Origin: Croceicoccus sediminis
Lineage (GTDB): Bacteria; Pseudomonadota; Alphaproteobacteria; Sphingomonadales; Sphingomonadaceae
Assembly (NCBI RefSeq): GCF_007570835.1
Contig: NZ_SUNC01000002.1
Coordinates: forward strand, 62,001 to 126,000
Direction of reading: 5' to 3'
Length of the DNA: 64,000 bases
Below are positions 1 to 15,212 of this stretch, piece by piece; the first letter of the stretch is position 1, and every line of letters starts with the position of its first letter. The notes under the pieces are model-generated. The model saw only the letters and a program-made list of their open reading frames with translations, was not told where the DNA came from and ran no database searches. The position numbers and the translations under genes were made by a program.

Positions 1-2918
<2,918 letters not shown>

Positions 2919-2958
2919 TCAAATCCCTTGAGGGGAAAAACCTGTGTGCGAAGGGGAA

Positions 2959-2979
2959 GCGGGCGAGCACGTGGCCCGC
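2959..2979 (-). promoter_or_regulatory. Small hairpin in the rpoB-rpoC spacer
   Basis: The 74-nt spacer holds the inverted repeat GCGGGC / GCCCGC (2959-2964 and 2974-2979) with a 9-nt loop. There is no T-run, so it is not a terminator. It could be an RNA processing or stability element. Only the repeat is observed; the function is a guess. Confidence 0.3.
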
Positions 2980-2989
2980 CCGCGTTTCC

Positions 2990-7153
<4,164 letters not shown>

Positions 7154-7412
7154 AAAGGTATGGAGCCTCTGCTTCGTGTTGTGCCGATTCGGTCCGGCCG
7201 ACTTCGAGTCGACCCGCCGCCCCGGCAAGGGATTTCGTCGCACGCGTGCGATGGCGCAGAAACGACAAAAGGCCGCAGGACAAACGGGAATCAGCCCCTT
7301 TCGAGGCATTCCCGGCCCACAGCCGTCGCGTCGTTCTGCTGATTTCGAGGCCTCCATCCCGGGTCGGCCCCCGCGCCAGGGCCGCCTTGCTCGAAGCCTT
7401 CGAACGAGCCCG

Positions 7413-7441
7413 CATATAGGTGCCGTCCCCCGCGCTGTCAA
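7413..7441 (-). promoter_or_regulatory. Probable sigma70-type promoter of rpoBC
   Basis: On the minus strand TTGACA (7441-7436) and TATATG (7418-7413) are separated by exactly 17 nt. The -35 is a perfect consensus match and the -10 differs at two positions. Transcription would start near 7405, giving an rpoB leader of about 250 nt. This fits rpoBC having its own promoter now that rplJL is not upstream. Start site not proven. Confidence 0.7.
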
Positions 7442-7530
7442 AGGGGGCGGCGCCCCGCGATTCGCGTTTTTTCCGGCCCGAGGCACTCATCTGCGGTCTG
7501 GGCGCCCCGAATTTTCCGTAAAACAATCAA

Positions 7531-7597
7531 CGCCATATCGTTTTTCGATATTTATCGATTGACGATATGGCGGCATCGGATTATTGAATATCGATAT
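7531..7597. promoter_or_regulatory. Cluster of nested palindromes, candidate operator
   Basis: An 11-bp perfect inverted repeat, CGCCATATCGT (7531-7541) and ACGATATGGCG (7562-7572), encloses a second perfect one, TCGATA-TT-TATCGA (7545-7558). A third palindrome, ATATCGATAT, lies at 7588-7597, and a further half-site CATATCGG ends near 7609. All share the core TATCG. The cluster sits just before the microprotein gene, two genes upstream of an XRE regulator, and is a natural candidate for the regulator's own operator. The symmetry is observed; the binding protein is inferred. Confidence 0.55.
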
Positions 7598-7619
7598 CAA
7601 GCATATCGGAGTTCGACAA

Positions 7620-7757
7620 ATGACTTTCAACCAGACCAACCTAACAGCCGTTTTCGCCGCCTTCCTGCTGACCGTCGGAATGTGGGCAACCACCGTCACT
7701 CCCCAGGCAACCAACTACGCCTCGGCATCGGTAGCCGTGGCCCCTGTCGTCGCCTGA
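7620..7757 (+). CDS. Small single-pass membrane or exported microprotein (45 aa)
   Basis: A short reading frame starting MTFNQTNLTAVFAAFLLTVG, with a GGAG ribosome-binding site (7608-7611) 8 nt before the ATG. The N-terminal third is one hydrophobic helix; the rest is Ala/Thr/Val-rich and ends in VAPVVA. It could be a signal-anchored membrane peptide or a cleaved exported one. It lies 49 nt before the DUF2975 gene on the same strand and directly behind the palindrome cluster, so it is probably the first gene of that unit. I recognise no named family. The good Shine-Dalgarno and position argue that it is real, but there is no homology support. Confidence 0.55.
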   Translation: MTFNQTNLTAVFAAFLLTVGMWATTVTPQATNYASASVAVAPVVA

Positions 7758-7806
7758 CGGCCGGCCCTTCCCGACCCGATCCTTACCATCTGAAAGGAGC
7801 CCCGCC

Positions 7807-8331
7807 ATGTCGCTCAAACGCATCGACCCCCTGCTTGCCATCGCGCGGGTCATCCTCATCATCATCCAGGTCATCGCGGGCGTCGCGGCCGTGGCCTGCA
7901 CCATCGCGGCCCCGGCCATCCTCCTGTTCCGCGCCCAGGTCCTGGCCGAGGTTCAGGCCGAAGGCATCGTTCCCGAGGCCTTGCCGGTCCTTGCCGGCAT
8001 GGCTGCCATGGGAGCCGTCGTCCTGGGGATGGTCTTCGTGGTCACGCTGCTGTGCCGCCGGATCGTCAACACGGTCGGCGAAGGCGATCCCTTCGTGCCC
8101 GAAAATGCCACCCGCCTTTCGCGCATGGCCTGGCTCATGCTCGCCATCCAGTTCATCAGCCTGCCGCTGGCCGCAGGCGGGGTCATGCTGGAGCAGATGA
8201 CCGAGGGCAAGACCGTCGAGGCCGACGGCATCTCCCTCAGCGCGATCCTGCTGGTCATCATCCTCTTTGTCCTCGCCCGCGTTTTCCGCAAGGGAACCGA
8301 AATGCGCGCCGACCTGGAAGGAACCGTCTGA
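7807..8331 (+). CDS. DUF2975 family membrane protein
   Basis: A 174-residue protein with four predicted transmembrane helices (about residues 12-42, 60-85, 108-128 and 142-160) separated by short loops. The layout and the loop segment VNTVGEGDPFVPENATRL match the DUF2975 family of small four-helix proteins. Members are typically encoded immediately before a very short XRE regulator, as here, where the stop and the next start overlap (TGATG at 8329-8333). A strong AAAGGAG site lies 7 nt before the ATG. The biochemical role of the family is not established; the gene pair suggests a membrane partner of the regulator. Confidence 0.8.
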   Translation: MSLKRIDPLLAIARVILIIIQVIAGVAAVACTIAAPAILLFRAQVLAEVQAEGIVPEALPVLAGMAAMGAVVLGMVFVVTLLCRRIVNTVGEGDPFVPENATRLSRMAWLMLAIQFISLPLAAGGVMLEQMTEGKTVEADGISLSAILLVIILFVLARVFRKGTEMRADLEGTV

Positions 8332-8537
8332 TGCCCGTGACCGTGAAACTGGACGACCTGCTCCACGAACGCCGCATGACGCTGACCGAACTGGCGGACC
8401 GCGTCGGCCTGACCCTTGCCAACCTGTCGATCCTGAAGACCGGCAAGGCCAAGGCCATTCGCTTCTCCACGCTGGAGGCGATCTGCCGGGAACTCGATTG
8501 CCAGCCCGGCGACCTGCTCGGATACGAGGGCGAGTAA
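8331..8537 (+). CDS. Small XRE (Cro/CI-type) transcriptional regulator
   Basis: A 68-residue protein made almost entirely of one helix-turn-helix domain: LDDLLHERRMTLTELADRVG, then LTLANLSILKTGKAKAIRFS, then a helix ending CQPGDLLGYEGE. This is the YozG-like form of XRE regulator that accompanies DUF2975 proteins. Translation is coupled to the upstream gene by the TGATG overlap. The palindromes at 7531-7597 upstream of the unit are a plausible target, implying autoregulation (inference). A terminator follows at 8585. Confidence 0.85.
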   Translation: MPVTVKLDDLLHERRMTLTELADRVGLTLANLSILKTGKAKAIRFSTLEAICRELDCQPGDLLGYEGE

Positions 8538-8584
8538 GGGCGCTAGAGCCCGACACCGCTTGACTCTCCCGTCAAACCCTTTAG

Positions 8585-8613
8585 AGGCCCGCCGCGATGT
8601 CGGTGGGCCTTTT
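8585..8613 (+). terminator. Rho-independent terminator after the XRE gene
   Basis: Stem AGGCCCGCC (8585-8593) pairs with GGTGGGCCT (8602-8610) with one G-U pair and an 8-nt loop, followed by TTTTGGTTT. It closes the microprotein/DUF2975/XRE unit and isolates it from rplJ. Confidence 0.75.
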
Positions 8614-8869
8614 GGTTTGCCGTCGTCATCCGTCCGAGACAGTTGGTGACCGGAATTTGCCGGTCTTAATTTCCAGCCTAGACGGGGAAAAGAGATTTCA
8701 GGCGACTTTCGGGTCCGCCATCCGCGCCCATCCTTTTGCGAAAGGGCAAGCGCTCCTCCTTCCCTGATCGAACGGACTCGCCCGCACGCCGGAGCCTTCG
8801 GGCAATGGCGCGTGGACACAATGAGCCGATCGCCTGTTCCGGCAGGCGATCAAACGTGAAGGAGCAAAC
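8614..8869 (+). promoter_or_regulatory. rplJ leader region with hairpins
   Basis: The region must carry the rplJL promoter, but I see no clear -35/-10 pair. A perfect 6-bp inverted repeat GACCGG/CCGGTC sits at 8648-8665. A perfect 9-bp stem GATCGCCTG/CAGGCGATC (8828-8836 and 8843-8851, 6-nt loop) lies 9 nt before the AAGGAG site of rplJ. In many bacteria ribosomal protein L10 binds its own leader to repress translation; this leader could serve that purpose, but the L10-binding fold has not been modelled. Confidence 0.45.
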
Positions 8870-9385
8870 ATGGATCGTTCGCAAAAAGCCGATGCGGTCG
8901 CAGAGCTCAACGCAACCTTCAACGAGGTCGGCGTGGTGGTTGTCACCCGCAACCTCGGCCTCTCGGTCGCCCAGTCGACCGAGCTGCGCTCGAAGATGCG
9001 TGAAGCCGGCGCGACCTACAAGGTAGCGAAGAACCGTCTTGCCAAGCGGGCAATCGTCGACACCGACTATGCTGGTATCGACGATTACCTGACCGGCCCC
9101 ACCGCGCTGGCGACTTCGGTCGACCCGGTTGCGGCGGCAAAGGTCGTCATCGACTTCGCCAAGACCACCGACAAGCTCGAGGTCGTTGGCGGTTCGATGG
9201 GTTCGCAGGTGCTCGATGCCGATGGTGTGAAGGCGCTCGCCTCCATGCCCTCGCTCGACGAACTGCGCGCCAAGCTGGTTGGTCTTGTCAACGCACCGGC
9301 GACGAAGATCGCCCAGCTGTCGACTGCCCCGGCTGCCAAGCTTGCCCGTGTCTTCGGCGCATACGCCGCCAAGGACGCTGCATAA
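8870..9385 (+). CDS. rplJ: 50S ribosomal protein L10
   Basis: A 171-residue protein that anchors L7/L12 dimers to the ribosomal stalk base. It starts [20 protein letters not shown] and contains the conserved [12 protein letters not shown] segment. A C-terminal Ala/Lys-rich helix (about residues 140-171) is the L12-binding region. The length matches the family (165-175). An AAGGAG site precedes the ATG. rplL follows after 72 nt on the same strand, the usual pair. Unusually, rplK/rplA are not directly upstream (the XRE gene is) and rpoBC is not downstream. Confidence 0.97.
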   Translation: MDRSQKADAVAELNATFNEVGVVVVTRNLGLSVAQSTELRSKMREAGATYKVAKNRLAKRAIVDTDYAGIDDYLTGPTALATSVDPVAAAKVVIDFAKTTDKLEVVGGSMGSQVLDADGVKALASMPSLDELRAKLVGLVNAPATKIAQLSTAPAAKLARVFGAYAAKDAA

Positions 9386-9457
9386 GACGTTTCAAGCGAT
9401 TTACCGACGGACAGGCCAGTTGGCCGCGTCGGCATGAACTGATTGGAGTGAATTAAA

Positions 9458-9835
9458 ATGGCTGATATCCAGAAGATCGTCGAAGAACTGTCGCAGCTGA
9501 CCGTTCTCGAAGCCGCTGAACTTGCAACCGCTCTTGAAGAAGCATGGGGCGTTTCGGCCGCTGCTGCTGTTGCTGTTGCTGCACCTGCTGGTGGTGGCGA
9601 CGCAGGCGCCGCTGCTGAAGAAAAGGACGAATTCGACGTCGTTCTCACCGGCGACGGTGGCAAGAAGATCCAGGTCATCAAGGAAGTCCGCGCCATCACC
9701 GGCCTGGGCCTCGCAGATGCCAAGGCTCTCGTCGAAGGCGCTCCCAAGGCCGTCAAGGAAGGCGTCAACAAGGCAGAAGCCGAAGAGATCAAGAGCAAGA
9801 TCGAAGCAGCCGGCGGTACCGTCGAGCTCAAGTAA
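9458..9835 (+). CDS. rplL: 50S ribosomal protein L7/L12
   Basis: A 125-residue stalk protein that recruits translational GTPases. The N-terminal dimerisation domain ([20 protein letters not shown]) is followed by an Ala/Gly-rich hinge (about residues 33-53) and the C-terminal domain with [20 protein letters not shown], where GTPase factors bind. It ends ...[11 protein letters not shown], typical for the family. A GGAG site precedes the start and a strong terminator follows within 50 nt, so the transcript ends here and does not run into rpoB. Confidence 0.98.
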   Translation: MADIQKIVEELSQLTVLEAAELATALEEAWGVSAAAAVAVAAPAGGGDAGAAAEEKDEFDVVLTGDGGKKIQVIKEVRAITGLGLADAKALVEGAPKAVKEGVNKAEAEEIKSKIEAAGGTVELK

Positions 9836-9880
9836 GTCGCATCCGACTTACCTTCGATTTCGTTCGCGAAATCACACGGA

Positions 9881-9913
9881 AAGGGCAGCCTTCGCGGGCT
9901 GCCCTTTTCTTTT
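9881..9913 (+). terminator. Rho-independent terminator of rplJL
   Basis: Perfect 10-bp stem AAGGGCAGCC (9881-9890) and GGCTGCCCTT (9897-9906), loop TTCGCG, then TTCTTTT. This strong intrinsic terminator confirms that rplJL is a stand-alone unit. Confidence 0.92.
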
Positions 9914-9943
9914 GCGTGACGCCTTTGTGAAGTAGCAGGCCGG

Positions 9944-10222
9944 TCAGCCGTTGGGCGATGCCATCGTGCGCCCGACACTGCCCGAACCGCGTTCCAGCAT
10001 GTGCCGGTTCAGCCGCGTCTCTTCCTCGGCCTCGGCCCGCGTACGGCAGATCTTTTCACGGATGCGGCTGCCGGTCGGACGACGATATTCGCAAACGACC
10101 TCGTTCGGGTCGGTCTTCTTGGTGGCCTCCTCGCTCTGCGCGGCGGTTTCCTCCTTCTCGCCGGCGATTGCAGGCGCGCTCAACAACGGGGCGGCGAGCA
10201 ACAGGCAAATGATCTTCTTCAT
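9944..10222 (-). CDS. Small exported protein of unknown function
   Basis: A 92-residue protein with a clear Sec signal peptide, MKKIICLLLAAPLLSAPAIA, cleaved after AIA at about residue 20. The mature part has an acidic/Lys segment, then VVCEYRRPTGSRIREKICRT with two cysteines 14 residues apart that could form a disulfide, and a Glu-rich helix. Similar short periplasmic proteins with a CxYRRPTGSRI motif are, as I recall them, common in sphingomonads, but no function is known to me. It faces the rplJL terminator and is monocistronic. Confidence 0.75.
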   Translation of the reverse strand: MKKIICLLLAAPLLSAPAIAGEKEETAAQSEEATKKTDPNEVVCEYRRPTGSRIREKICRTRAEAEEETRLNRHMLERGSGSVGRTMASPNG

Positions 10223-10308
10223 GCGATATTTCCTCGGCTAAGTGCCGACCTTAGCACAAACCAACCCATATCATCCAGTTTGGCGGGGCACTGCCGCGGC
10301 GTGCGACA

Positions 10309-11328
10309 TTACAGGATTGTCCGCCGGCCTACAGATTTCCACGGCTGCCCCATCCAGCGGCGCAACCTGTCGCGCGAGGCCCAAATCCACCCGATCCGCC
10401 TGTCCGCCACGTTACCGCGGCTAAAGAGGTCGAGGCCGGAAAAAGGTATGAAAGGGTTTGAACGGCTGTACGCCCAGATCTCCACTCTCTCCATGCCGGG
10501 ACTCGACGGTCCCCGTGCGTGAAAGCCGTAAGTGTCGGCGATGACCAAGGTATTGGCCGCAACGGCCAGCCGGCTTGGTGCAGGCAGGTCCAGTTGCGCA
10601 AGTTGCTCCTCTTCGATCCGGAACGATCCCCGCCTTGTCATTCGATCACCGCTGTTTGGCAGCATCTTTGCAGTGGCATCTTCCCATTCCAGCCTTTTGC
10701 GCGTCGGCCGGTGCGAGCCAGGCACATAAGTGAACGGCCCTTCTTCCTCGGCCACATCCCTCAGAAATAGCCACGCTTTCATGCTGGAATGAAACGTATC
10801 GGCGTGAAGATTAGTCTGCGGATCGGGTGGCCCTTTGCCCGAACGCGCAATTGCCTGAAGATAGTTCAGCGGCTCCCGATCGAAGCTAGCGACATATCGC
10901 GTTGCATTTCGCCAAAGCGGTGATGAGAGGAACCGTTCAAGAGCCGGGATGGCAGATTTCATCGTGCGGTCAACGGCCATGCGCCGGGTGATTGTATCGC
11001 CCTGCACCATTTCTCGCGCTTCGCCCTCATAAGCGAGCAGCGCATCGCGCATTGCGGCGAATTCGCCGGGTGGAACTGCGTTTTCGACAATTATGAAACC
11101 ATTGCGTTCGAAATCGCGAACCAGTTCTTTCGGCAGTGCCGCAGCAAGGCGGCGACGCCTGCGAGCCGTGAGCTTCGCAGCGAGGCGCACACGCGTGCGG
11201 TGGAGACCAGCGCGGTTCAAGACCTTGGACCCAATCAGGCCGTTCTTTTCAAAATTTTTTGCGCCAGTAGCCAGTTGAAGCAGCCAGAACGGGGCCTTGA
11301 CCCATCGCAATCCGCCCCCATCAGGCAT
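10309..11328 (-). CDS. Phytanoyl-CoA dioxygenase (PhyH)-like Fe(II)/2-oxoglutarate oxygenase
   Basis: A 339-residue protein with the jelly-roll signature of the PhyH family. The metal triad is visible as His175-x-Asp177 in NLHADTFHSSMKAWLFL and a distal His270 in TYGFHARG, with Arg272 in place for 2-oxoglutarate. The motif EEEGPFTYVPGSHRPTR is typical. The first about 65 residues are basic and have no clear match. The start overlaps the end of kpsS by 8 nt, so it is translationally coupled to the capsule operon. I infer oxidation of the capsule, its lipid anchor or a sugar precursor; the substrate is unknown. Confidence 0.75.
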   Translation of the reverse strand: MPDGGGLRWVKAPFWLLQLATGAKNFEKNGLIGSKVLNRAGLHRTRVRLAAKLTARRRRRLAAALPKELVRDFERNGFIIVENAVPPGEFAAMRDALLAYEGEAREMVQGDTITRRMAVDRTMKSAIPALERFLSSPLWRNATRYVASFDREPLNYLQAIARSGKGPPDPQTNLHADTFHSSMKAWLFLRDVAEEEGPFTYVPGSHRPTRKRLEWEDATAKMLPNSGDRMTRRGSFRIEEEQLAQLDLPAPSRLAVAANTLVIADTYGFHARGPSSPGMERVEIWAYSRSNPFIPFSGLDLFSRGNVADRRIGWIWASRDRLRRWMGQPWKSVGRRTIL

Positions 11329-12607
11329 GGCCGACAGCCGAAGCAGCAGTTTTTCCAGGCTTCTTCTGCGCTTCCTCCTCCACGCCCAAACGCGTCAGGA
11401 TCGACTCAATGAGCGTATTTACCGCGCTCTTGCTGGCGATGCCGCCGGAAATCAGGCAGCGGTCAAATAGGACTTTGCGGAACGCCTTCCAGATCTTCTC
11501 ATCGGGAGGAGTCGGATTTTTCCAGAAGTCGTCGATATGCTTCTGGTCGGTGATCCCGGCAATGTCATAGACCGCATCACCCAGCACGTTCACGGGAATG
11601 CCATGTGCCAGCGCCAGAGTGCCAGAGGTGCTGTTCACACATACCAGCCCTAGGGACCGAGCCGCCTGCTTTTCCAGATTGCCGCCATCCACATAGTGTA
11701 CGCGTGTACAATCCTTGTCGCTCGACAAGAGGCTGGCAATCAGCTTAGGCCATCGGCGCGCCATCGGATCCAGCGGATGTGCTTTGACAAGCAGGTGGAC
11801 GTCGGTCGGGGCGTTACGAAGGAAACTCTCGATGACGAAGCGAACGGCCGATTCCATGTCGTTGAACGCAGAATGACGGCGGATCTGGTAATCGGAACTC
11901 AGTTGGAGCGGAAACAAAAAGAACTTTTGACCCGCCAGTCTTTCAATTGTCTGCGCGGTCCGTTTCTCCCGCGATGCACGGCCCGCGAACCGGACGACCC
12001 AGTTCAAGCCTTCGACAACGACCGAACCCGGGCGATGGCTGCGATAGTGAGGAAAGCGCACCCTTCCCACGACATTGTGGTGATAATACCAATAAGTGTC
12101 CCGCGCGCGCCGATTGAAGCTGGCGGTGACGACCTTGGGTTCGCTCTCTTCAGGCAGATGGCGGGCGTTCTTTAGGTACCACTCGGGATCCTTGGGAAGG
12201 CGCGAGTAGCCGTTAACCCCGTGATCCTCGAGTGTCATCCAGTGTGGCCGGATGTAGCCTTCTTCGAGCACGTGTACATCGACCCCACGGTCCGCAGCGA
12301 TCCGCCGGGCCGATTCGTGGTGCGCCCGGCAATCACCGAAAAGCATCATTTGGGTGATTCCGTGCTTTTCGATGAAACGGTCCAGCCAGATCGGCCAGTC
12401 TTCCAGCGTGCCTGTATAATCCATCCCGCCCACGGGCCAGTCGTGGCGATCCCCCCCACTGAGGTTGATGCGGAAGACGTCAAAACCACGTTCGGACAGG
12501 GCCTTGCCCAGCCGTTTGAACAGGGGCCCTGGCGGCCCTTGCAGGAACAATATCCTGCGAACCGCCTGGGGACTTACGATCTTGAGCTCAGGCGACCGGC
12601 GAACCAT
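11321..12607 (-). CDS. kpsS: Capsular polysaccharide export protein KpsS, Kdo transferase
   Basis: About 428 residues. KpsS adds the first beta-Kdo residue to lyso-phosphatidylglycerol, starting the linker on which ABC-exported capsules are built, at the cytoplasmic membrane face. The family N terminus [18 protein letters not shown] and the segments [25 protein letters not shown] and KAHPLDP...[13 protein letters not shown] are all present. I chose the ATG at 12607, which overlaps the kdsA end by 20 nt; the frame stays open further upstream inside kdsA, but homology begins near residue 17. It lies between kdsA and the PhyH-like gene in a tightly packed operon. Confidence 0.9.
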   Translation of the reverse strand: MVRRSPELKIVSPQAVRRILFLQGPPGPLFKRLGKALSERGFDVFRINLSGGDRHDWPVGGMDYTGTLEDWPIWLDRFIEKHGITQMMLFGDCRAHHESARRIAADRGVDVHVLEEGYIRPHWMTLEDHGVNGYSRLPKDPEWYLKNARHLPEESEPKVVTASFNRRARDTYWYYHHNVVGRVRFPHYRSHRPGSVVVEGLNWVVRFAGRASREKRTAQTIERLAGQKFFLFPLQLSSDYQIRRHSAFNDMESAVRFVIESFLRNAPTDVHLLVKAHPLDPMARRWPKLIASLLSSDKDCTRVHYVDGGNLEKQAARSLGLVCVNSTSGTLALAHGIPVNVLGDAVYDIAGITDQKHIDDFWKNPTPPDEKIWKAFRKVLFDRCLISGGIASKSAVNTLIESILTRLGVEEEAQKKPGKTAASAVGHA

Positions 12608-13430
12608 CTTCGCACGCTTCGCGGATTCGTAGAAGCTGGGCCACGAGGGGCTCCATCTGATCGAGCGGCCAGCTGTTCGGGCCGTCGGACAGAGCCTGGT
12701 CGGGGTCCGGGTGGGTTTCCATGAAGACCCCGTTGACGCCCGCGGCAACCGCCGCGCGCGCGAGTGTCGGGACATGTTGCCGTTCACCGCCCGAGCGGTC
12801 GCCCTGTCCGCCAGGCAACTGTACCGAATGGGTCGCATCAAAGATGACCGGGCAACCCGTTTCGGCCATGACGGGCAAGCTGCGCATGTCAACGACCAGG
12901 TTGTTGTATCCAAAGCAGCTTCCACGTTCCGTCAAGCAGATCGCCGGGTTGTCAAATCCGGCGGCGGCGGCGGCGTCACGCGCTTTTGCGACGACTTGGA
13001 ACGTGTCGCGCGGCGCCATGAACTGCGCCTTCTTTATGTTTACCGCCGTGCCCGTGGCCGCAGCAGCCGCGACAAGATCGGTCTGGCGCGAAAGAAACGC
13101 CGGGATCTGTAGGATGTCGACGACGCCGCCGGCGATGACCGCCTGTTCGGGCGTGTGAACATCGGTAAGCACTGGCAAACCGGTTTCGTCACGCACCTCG
13201 GAAAGTATCTTAAGACCCTCTTCGATGCCGGGGCCACGGAAAGAATGACCGGAGCTACGATTGGCCTTGTCGTAACTCGCCTTGAAGACCACCGGAAATT
13301 GCAGCCTATCGGCCATCTCCGCAAGTGAGGTCGCGACGCGCAACACGAGTTCGCGACTCTCTATCACGCATGGGCCGGAAATCAGGAACAGCCTGTTCCC
13401 CTTCAGAAATTCAAATTCCCCCGAGTGCAT
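12588..13430 (-). CDS. kdsA: 3-deoxy-D-manno-octulosonate 8-phosphate synthase
   Basis: A 280-residue enzyme condensing PEP with D-arabinose 5-phosphate to Kdo-8-phosphate. Conserved segments are [57 protein letters not shown] and [14 protein letters not shown]. The start is the ATG at 13430, overlapping the kdsB stop as TGATG; an in-frame GTG one codon upstream is also possible. Position in the capsule operon suggests it supplies Kdo for the KpsS/KpsC linker; a second housekeeping copy for LPS may exist elsewhere. Confidence 0.95.
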   Translation of the reverse strand: MHSGEFEFLKGNRLFLISGPCVIESRELVLRVATSLAEMADRLQFPVVFKASYDKANRSSGHSFRGPGIEEGLKILSEVRDETGLPVLTDVHTPEQAVIAGGVVDILQIPAFLSRQTDLVAAAAATGTAVNIKKAQFMAPRDTFQVVAKARDAAAAAGFDNPAICLTERGSCFGYNNLVVDMRSLPVMAETGCPVIFDATHSVQLPGGQGDRSGGERQHVPTLARAAVAAGVNGVFMETHPDPDQALSDGPNSWPLDQMEPLVAQLLRIREACEDGSPVA

Positions 13431-14224
13431 CACGCGATTCCACGCTCCGTCAAAATTCGCTCAATCGGCTCTAAGTCCTCAGGATTGTTCAATTCGATCA
13501 CGTCCCAGCCCGGTTGTTCAAGTTCAAGTACCGCGACGGGTATGCCGTAATGGAGGAAGCGGAGTTGTTCGAGCCCCTCTATCTCCTCGACCCTGCAAGG
13601 CGGTAGCGCGACATAGCGCATAAGCGCGCTGCGGCGATAGGCATAGAGCCCAAGGTGCAGAAGAACGGGTGGATCCTTTTCTAGGGCATCCCCAGGCGCG
13701 ATGTGTGGCAGGACACGCTTGGAGAAGTACAAGGCATTGCCAGCCGCGTTGACGATTGCGGTCGTACCACCGACCCTGCCCTGCGCCTGATCTGTCACGA
13801 TATGCCGATATGTCCCCGGACTGCATCGCACCGCAACAGTCGCAACTTCGCAGTCGGCGTTCGTTTTCATGTGTTCGATCAGCGCCGCGACGAACTCGGG
13901 AGGCGTGAGCAAGGCGTCACCCTGAAAATTGACGAAGATATCGTCAGGCCGGCCGTCGCTCGCCAGGGCGGCGACACGTTCAGTTCCGTTGCGGCAATAT
14001 TCGGGCGTGAGTGCGGCTCTTCCGCCAAACTCTTCGACCGCCTCCACGATACGATCGCTGTCGGTCGCGACGACGACCTCGTGATCGCCGGGAACAGATC
14101 TTGCCGCCCGCCAACTTCTTTCGACGAGCGATCGTTGCTCACCGCCCACGCCCCTGATCATCGCAAGGGGCTTTGCAGGATAGCGGGAAGAGGCCCAACG
14201 GGCCGGAATAACGATAGTCGTCAC
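13430..14224 (-). CDS. kdsB: 3-deoxy-manno-octulosonate cytidylyltransferase (CMP-Kdo synthetase)
   Basis: A 264-residue enzyme activating Kdo with CTP to CMP-Kdo, the donor for KpsS and KpsC. The N-terminal nucleotide loop [17 protein letters not shown] is diagnostic, followed by [23 protein letters not shown] and [12 protein letters not shown]. It could equally be called kpsU by context. The best start is a GTG at 14224 (VTTIVIPAR), 13 nt after the kpsF stop; the longer frame would extend into kpsF. The start lacks a strong ribosome-binding site, so coupling to kpsF is likely. Confidence 0.93.
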   Translation of the reverse strand: MTTIVIPARWASSRYPAKPLAMIRGVGGEQRSLVERSWRAARSVPGDHEVVVATDSDRIVEAVEEFGGRAALTPEYCRNGTERVAALASDGRPDDIFVNFQGDALLTPPEFVAALIEHMKTNADCEVATVAVRCSPGTYRHIVTDQAQGRVGGTTAIVNAAGNALYFSKRVLPHIAPGDALEKDPPVLLHLGLYAYRRSALMRYVALPPCRVEEIEGLEQLRFLHYGIPVAVLELEQPGWDVIELNNPEDLEPIERILTERGIA

Positions 14225-14237
14225 AGTAAGATAAAGC

Positions 14238-15212
14238 TCAGGCTGGACGACCGAGATCGTGGATGTTGAGAACGCCCAGCGGACGACCGGGCTCACCCTC
14301 TTTCATCACAAAGATCGCGGTGATTTCGTTATCGAGCATTATACGCAGCGCCTCGCTGATCCGCGTATGGGCGCTCACCGTCTTGGGATTGCGCGTCATC
14401 ACCTCTTCGGCTCGCGCGATCAGGAAGCGGTCAAGCGAGCGGCGGACATCGCCGTCGCTTATGACACCAAGCAGACTGCCGTTTTCATCGGTCACCCCGG
14501 CCAAACCCTTGCGACCGCTCGATATCTCCAGCACGACATCGCGCATCGAGCTGTTTTTTCGCACCAGCGGCGGCGGGCCAGCATCGCGAAGCAGACTTTC
14601 GACCGGCAGGTTCCCGAAGCCGATCGCACCACCGGGATGCAGTAGGACCAAGAGGTTTCGCGAAACACCCCGCGCCCTCATAACGGCGATAGCCAGCGCG
14701 TCGCCGATGGCGATCATCATGGTCGTGGACGTGGTCGGAGCAATACCTTCGGGGCAGGCTTCGGGAACGTTGGGGAGAAGTAGCGGGATCTTGCTTTCCC
14801 GCATCAGAGGGGAATCGAGGCGGCTGGCAATACCGATCACCGCCACGCCTAGAGCATGTGCGTGATCGAGAACCGGCCGAAGTTCAGGGCTCGCCCCGGA
14901 ATTGGACAGAATGAGAATCGTGTCGTCCGCGGTAATCATACCCAGATCGCCGTGCCCGGCCTCTGCAGCATGAACGAAGAAAGACGGCGTTCCGGTCGCA
15001 GAAAAAGTGGCGGCAAGCTTCCTGCCGACATGGCCGGATTTTCCGATACCGGCAATGACGAGTCGACCCGTCGTATGGAGGATGCAGTCGATCGCTTCAT
15101 CCAGTTCATCGGGAAGCGCATTGGCAAGGGCCGCCAGCGCCTCCCTTTCCTTATTGATGACGTAAAGCGCGTCTTCCCGCGCCTTTCGACCTGTCGAGAC
15201 GGACGTTTTCAT
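14238..15212 (-). CDS. kpsF: D-arabinose 5-phosphate isomerase KpsF/KdsD
   Basis: Converts ribulose 5-phosphate to arabinose 5-phosphate, the first step of Kdo synthesis. About 324 residues from the ATG at 15212. An N-terminal SIS domain (GIGKSGHVGRKLAATFSATG, then HAAEAGHGDLG and LSNSGASPE) is followed by two CBS domains (about residues 200-320; GVISDGDVRRSL, EVMTRNPKTVS). The true start is uncertain: ATG at 15227 and TTG at 15251 are in frame, none with a good ribosome-binding site. It is first in the operon kpsF-kdsB-kdsA-kpsS-PhyH. No kdsC phosphatase is in this operon. Confidence 0.92.
   Translation of the reverse strand: MKTSVSTGRKAREDALYVINKEREALAALANALPDELDEAIDCILHTTGRLVIAGIGKSGHVGRKLAATFSATGTPSFFVHAAEAGHGDLGMITADDTILILSNSGASPELRPVLDHAHALGVAVIGIASRLDSPLMRESKIPLLLPNVPEACPEGIAPTTSTTMMIAIGDALAIAVMRARGVSRNLLVLLHPGGAIGFGNLPVESLLRDAGPPPLVRKNSSMRDVVLEISSGRKGLAGVTDENGSLLGVISDGDVRRSLDRFLIARAEEVMTRNPKTVSAHTRISEALRIMLDNEITAIFVMKEGEPGRPLGVLNIHDLGRPA

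Larger units (their letters stand above)
7154..7619. other. Divergent intergenic region between rpoB and the microprotein gene
   Basis: 466 nt without a convincing gene. From left to right it holds the rpoB 5' leader (about 250 nt, GC-rich), the rpoB promoter on the minus strand (7413-7441), a GC-rich stretch, then an AT-rich block from about 7511 with several ATCGAT-type palindromes belonging to the rightward microprotein/DUF2975/XRE unit. Open frames crossing it lack family similarity and look like products of GC bias. Confidence 0.6.

Noticed and set aside
7154-7486. Upstream in-frame extension of rpoB by 111 codons
   Set aside because: RpoB homologues start at MATQLNE-like residues; the extension is Arg/Pro/Gly-rich and would span the promoter at 7413-7441.
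7559-8200. Plus-strand open frame of 213 codons over the microprotein and DUF2975 genes
   Set aside because: It is out of frame with the supported genes and has a low-complexity Arg/Ser/Pro composition typical of shadow frames.
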